From: an uncultured Bacteroidota bacterium
GTDB lineage: Bacteria > Bacteroidota > Bacteroidia > Flavobacteriales > Flavobacteriaceae
Direction: 5' to 3'
NCBI GenBank assembly: GCA_913062555.1
Contig: CAJXVU010000028.1
Coordinates: 1-44,638 of the forward strand
DNA: 44,638 nt
The notes under the pieces were generated by a model. The model saw only the letters and a program-made list of their open reading frames with translations, was not told the DNA's origin and made no database searches. A program made the translations under genes and the position numbers. Shown here in pieces: positions 44,270-44,638 of this stretch. Each line of letters starts with the position of its first letter. Position 1 is the first letter of the stretch.

Positions 44270-44638
44270 TTAAGCAGATTTCTTATGGAGTAAACGCGTC
44301 AATTTAATAGATAAGTCGGTTAGAATTATCTTAGAATTTCCGTTGCGTTCGATATGATAAAGCGCATCTTGAAGTTCGTTACTAATCTCCATAATATTGT
44401 TACCATGAATAAAAGGCGCGAAATTTTCTAGTTTGAAATTTTCTGTCTTGGGTTCAATAAATACCAAGGCATTTGCCTGGTAATTAAAAAGCATTGCTTG
44501 TCTAAAAAAGTCGAGACAGAAATGTAAAAATTGTTTTTGAGTTTCTCGACCAGTTTTAGCAATATCTTCACTCCAGGACATTAAATCATGGATTGCACTT
44601 TTATTTCCTTTGGCTTTAAAAGCACTTCTAATCCAAAA
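44270..44638 (-). CDS. holB: DNA polymerase III delta' subunit, C-terminal part (cut by window edge)
   Basis: The 3' end of a gene whose 5' part lies beyond the window. The frame is open from the edge through FWIRSAFKAKGNKSAIHDL and then MSWSEDIAKTGRETQKQFLHFCLDFFRQAMLFNY ... APFIHGNNIMEISNELQDALYHIERNGNSKIILTDLSIKLTRLLHKK, which I recognise as the C-terminal helical collar domain of flavobacterial HolB, part of the clamp-loader. The ATG at 44581 is therefore an internal methionine and not the start. 122 residues are visible. Confidence 0.85.
   Translation of the reverse strand, partial: FWIRSAFKAKGNKSAIHDLMSWSEDIAKTGRETQKQFLHFCLDFFRQAMLFNYQANALVFIEPKTENFKLENFAPFIHGNNIMEISNELQDALYHIERNGNSKIILTDLSIKLTRLLHKKSA

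Noticed and set aside
1..44638. Search for a mobile element, prophage, toxin-antitoxin pair, defence island or gene cluster for a secondary product
   Set aside because: Nearly every gene is a recognisable core or envelope gene; no transposase, integrase, recombinase, nuclease-helicase set or biosynthetic cluster was seen.

Overview
The window is a piece of core chromosome from a low-GC member of the Bacteroidetes, most likely the family Flavobacteriaceae. Four things point there: the gene families (two-Cys-free lipoprotein signal peptides, a TonB-receptor-type barrel with a CarboxypepD-like N-terminus, DUF4175, GIN-domain protein), the -7 promoter boxes of the form TAnnTTTG instead of sigma70 boxes, the near absence of Shine-Dalgarno sequences, and RbfA, LepA, RNase R, MnmG and HolB sequences that read like flavobacterial proteins. 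I could not assign a genus.

Layout. 1-2.3 kb: a CAU-anticodon tRNA, methylmalonyl-CoA epimerase, and rbfA followed by a LolC/E-type permease. 2.3-8.3 kb: a structured intergenic element, then dusB with an M28 peptidase lipoprotein, a PD40/TolB-like lipoprotein and an outer-membrane receptor. 8.4-14.6 kb: lepA, a 49-residue membrane protein, and a Na+/H+ antiporter next to a SulP anion transporter with an unusual C-terminal extension. 14.9-20.3 kb: a plus-strand run of an MBL hydrolase, an SMP-30-like lipoprotein, a subtilase lipoprotein and an M1 metallopeptidase. 20.3-24.2 kb: rnpA, an S41 protease, a tandem OmpA-domain protein, a GNAT protein and rpiB. 24.2-24.8 kb: a 548-base, extremely AT-rich gene-free stretch. 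24.8-31.3 kb: rnr, a GIN-domain protein, a LysE-type exporter, tRNA-Cys, folB and glnS. 31.4-35.7 kb: an SPFH protein coupled to a small exported protein, gltX and an AlkB-like monooxygenase. 35.8-44.6 kb: DUF4175-ybeY-mnmG, a methyltransferase, an OmpH/Skp-like lipoprotein, a diacylglycerol-kinase-like enzyme and the 3' part of holB.

The most interesting signal concerns chromosome biology rather than an accessory system. Two near-perfect parS palindromes (CACGTG core) flank mnmG, and a cluster of TGTTAA-type repeats plus DnaA-box-like 9-mers fills the AT-rich gap between rpiB and rnr. Together with rnpA and mnmG, this suggests the window lies in the origin-proximal domain and may contain oriC. 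This is a hypothesis: dnaA, parA and parB are not in the window.

A second theme is gene starts. Several TAnnTTTG boxes end within about 10 bases of the start codon, which predicts leaderless or nearly leaderless mRNAs for mce, rbfA, rnpA and the M1 peptidase. In three genes (rnpA, gltX, ompH-like) a longer reading frame begins at the TTG inside the promoter box itself and should be shortened. I saw no CRISPR array, insertion sequence, prophage or recognisable defence system.
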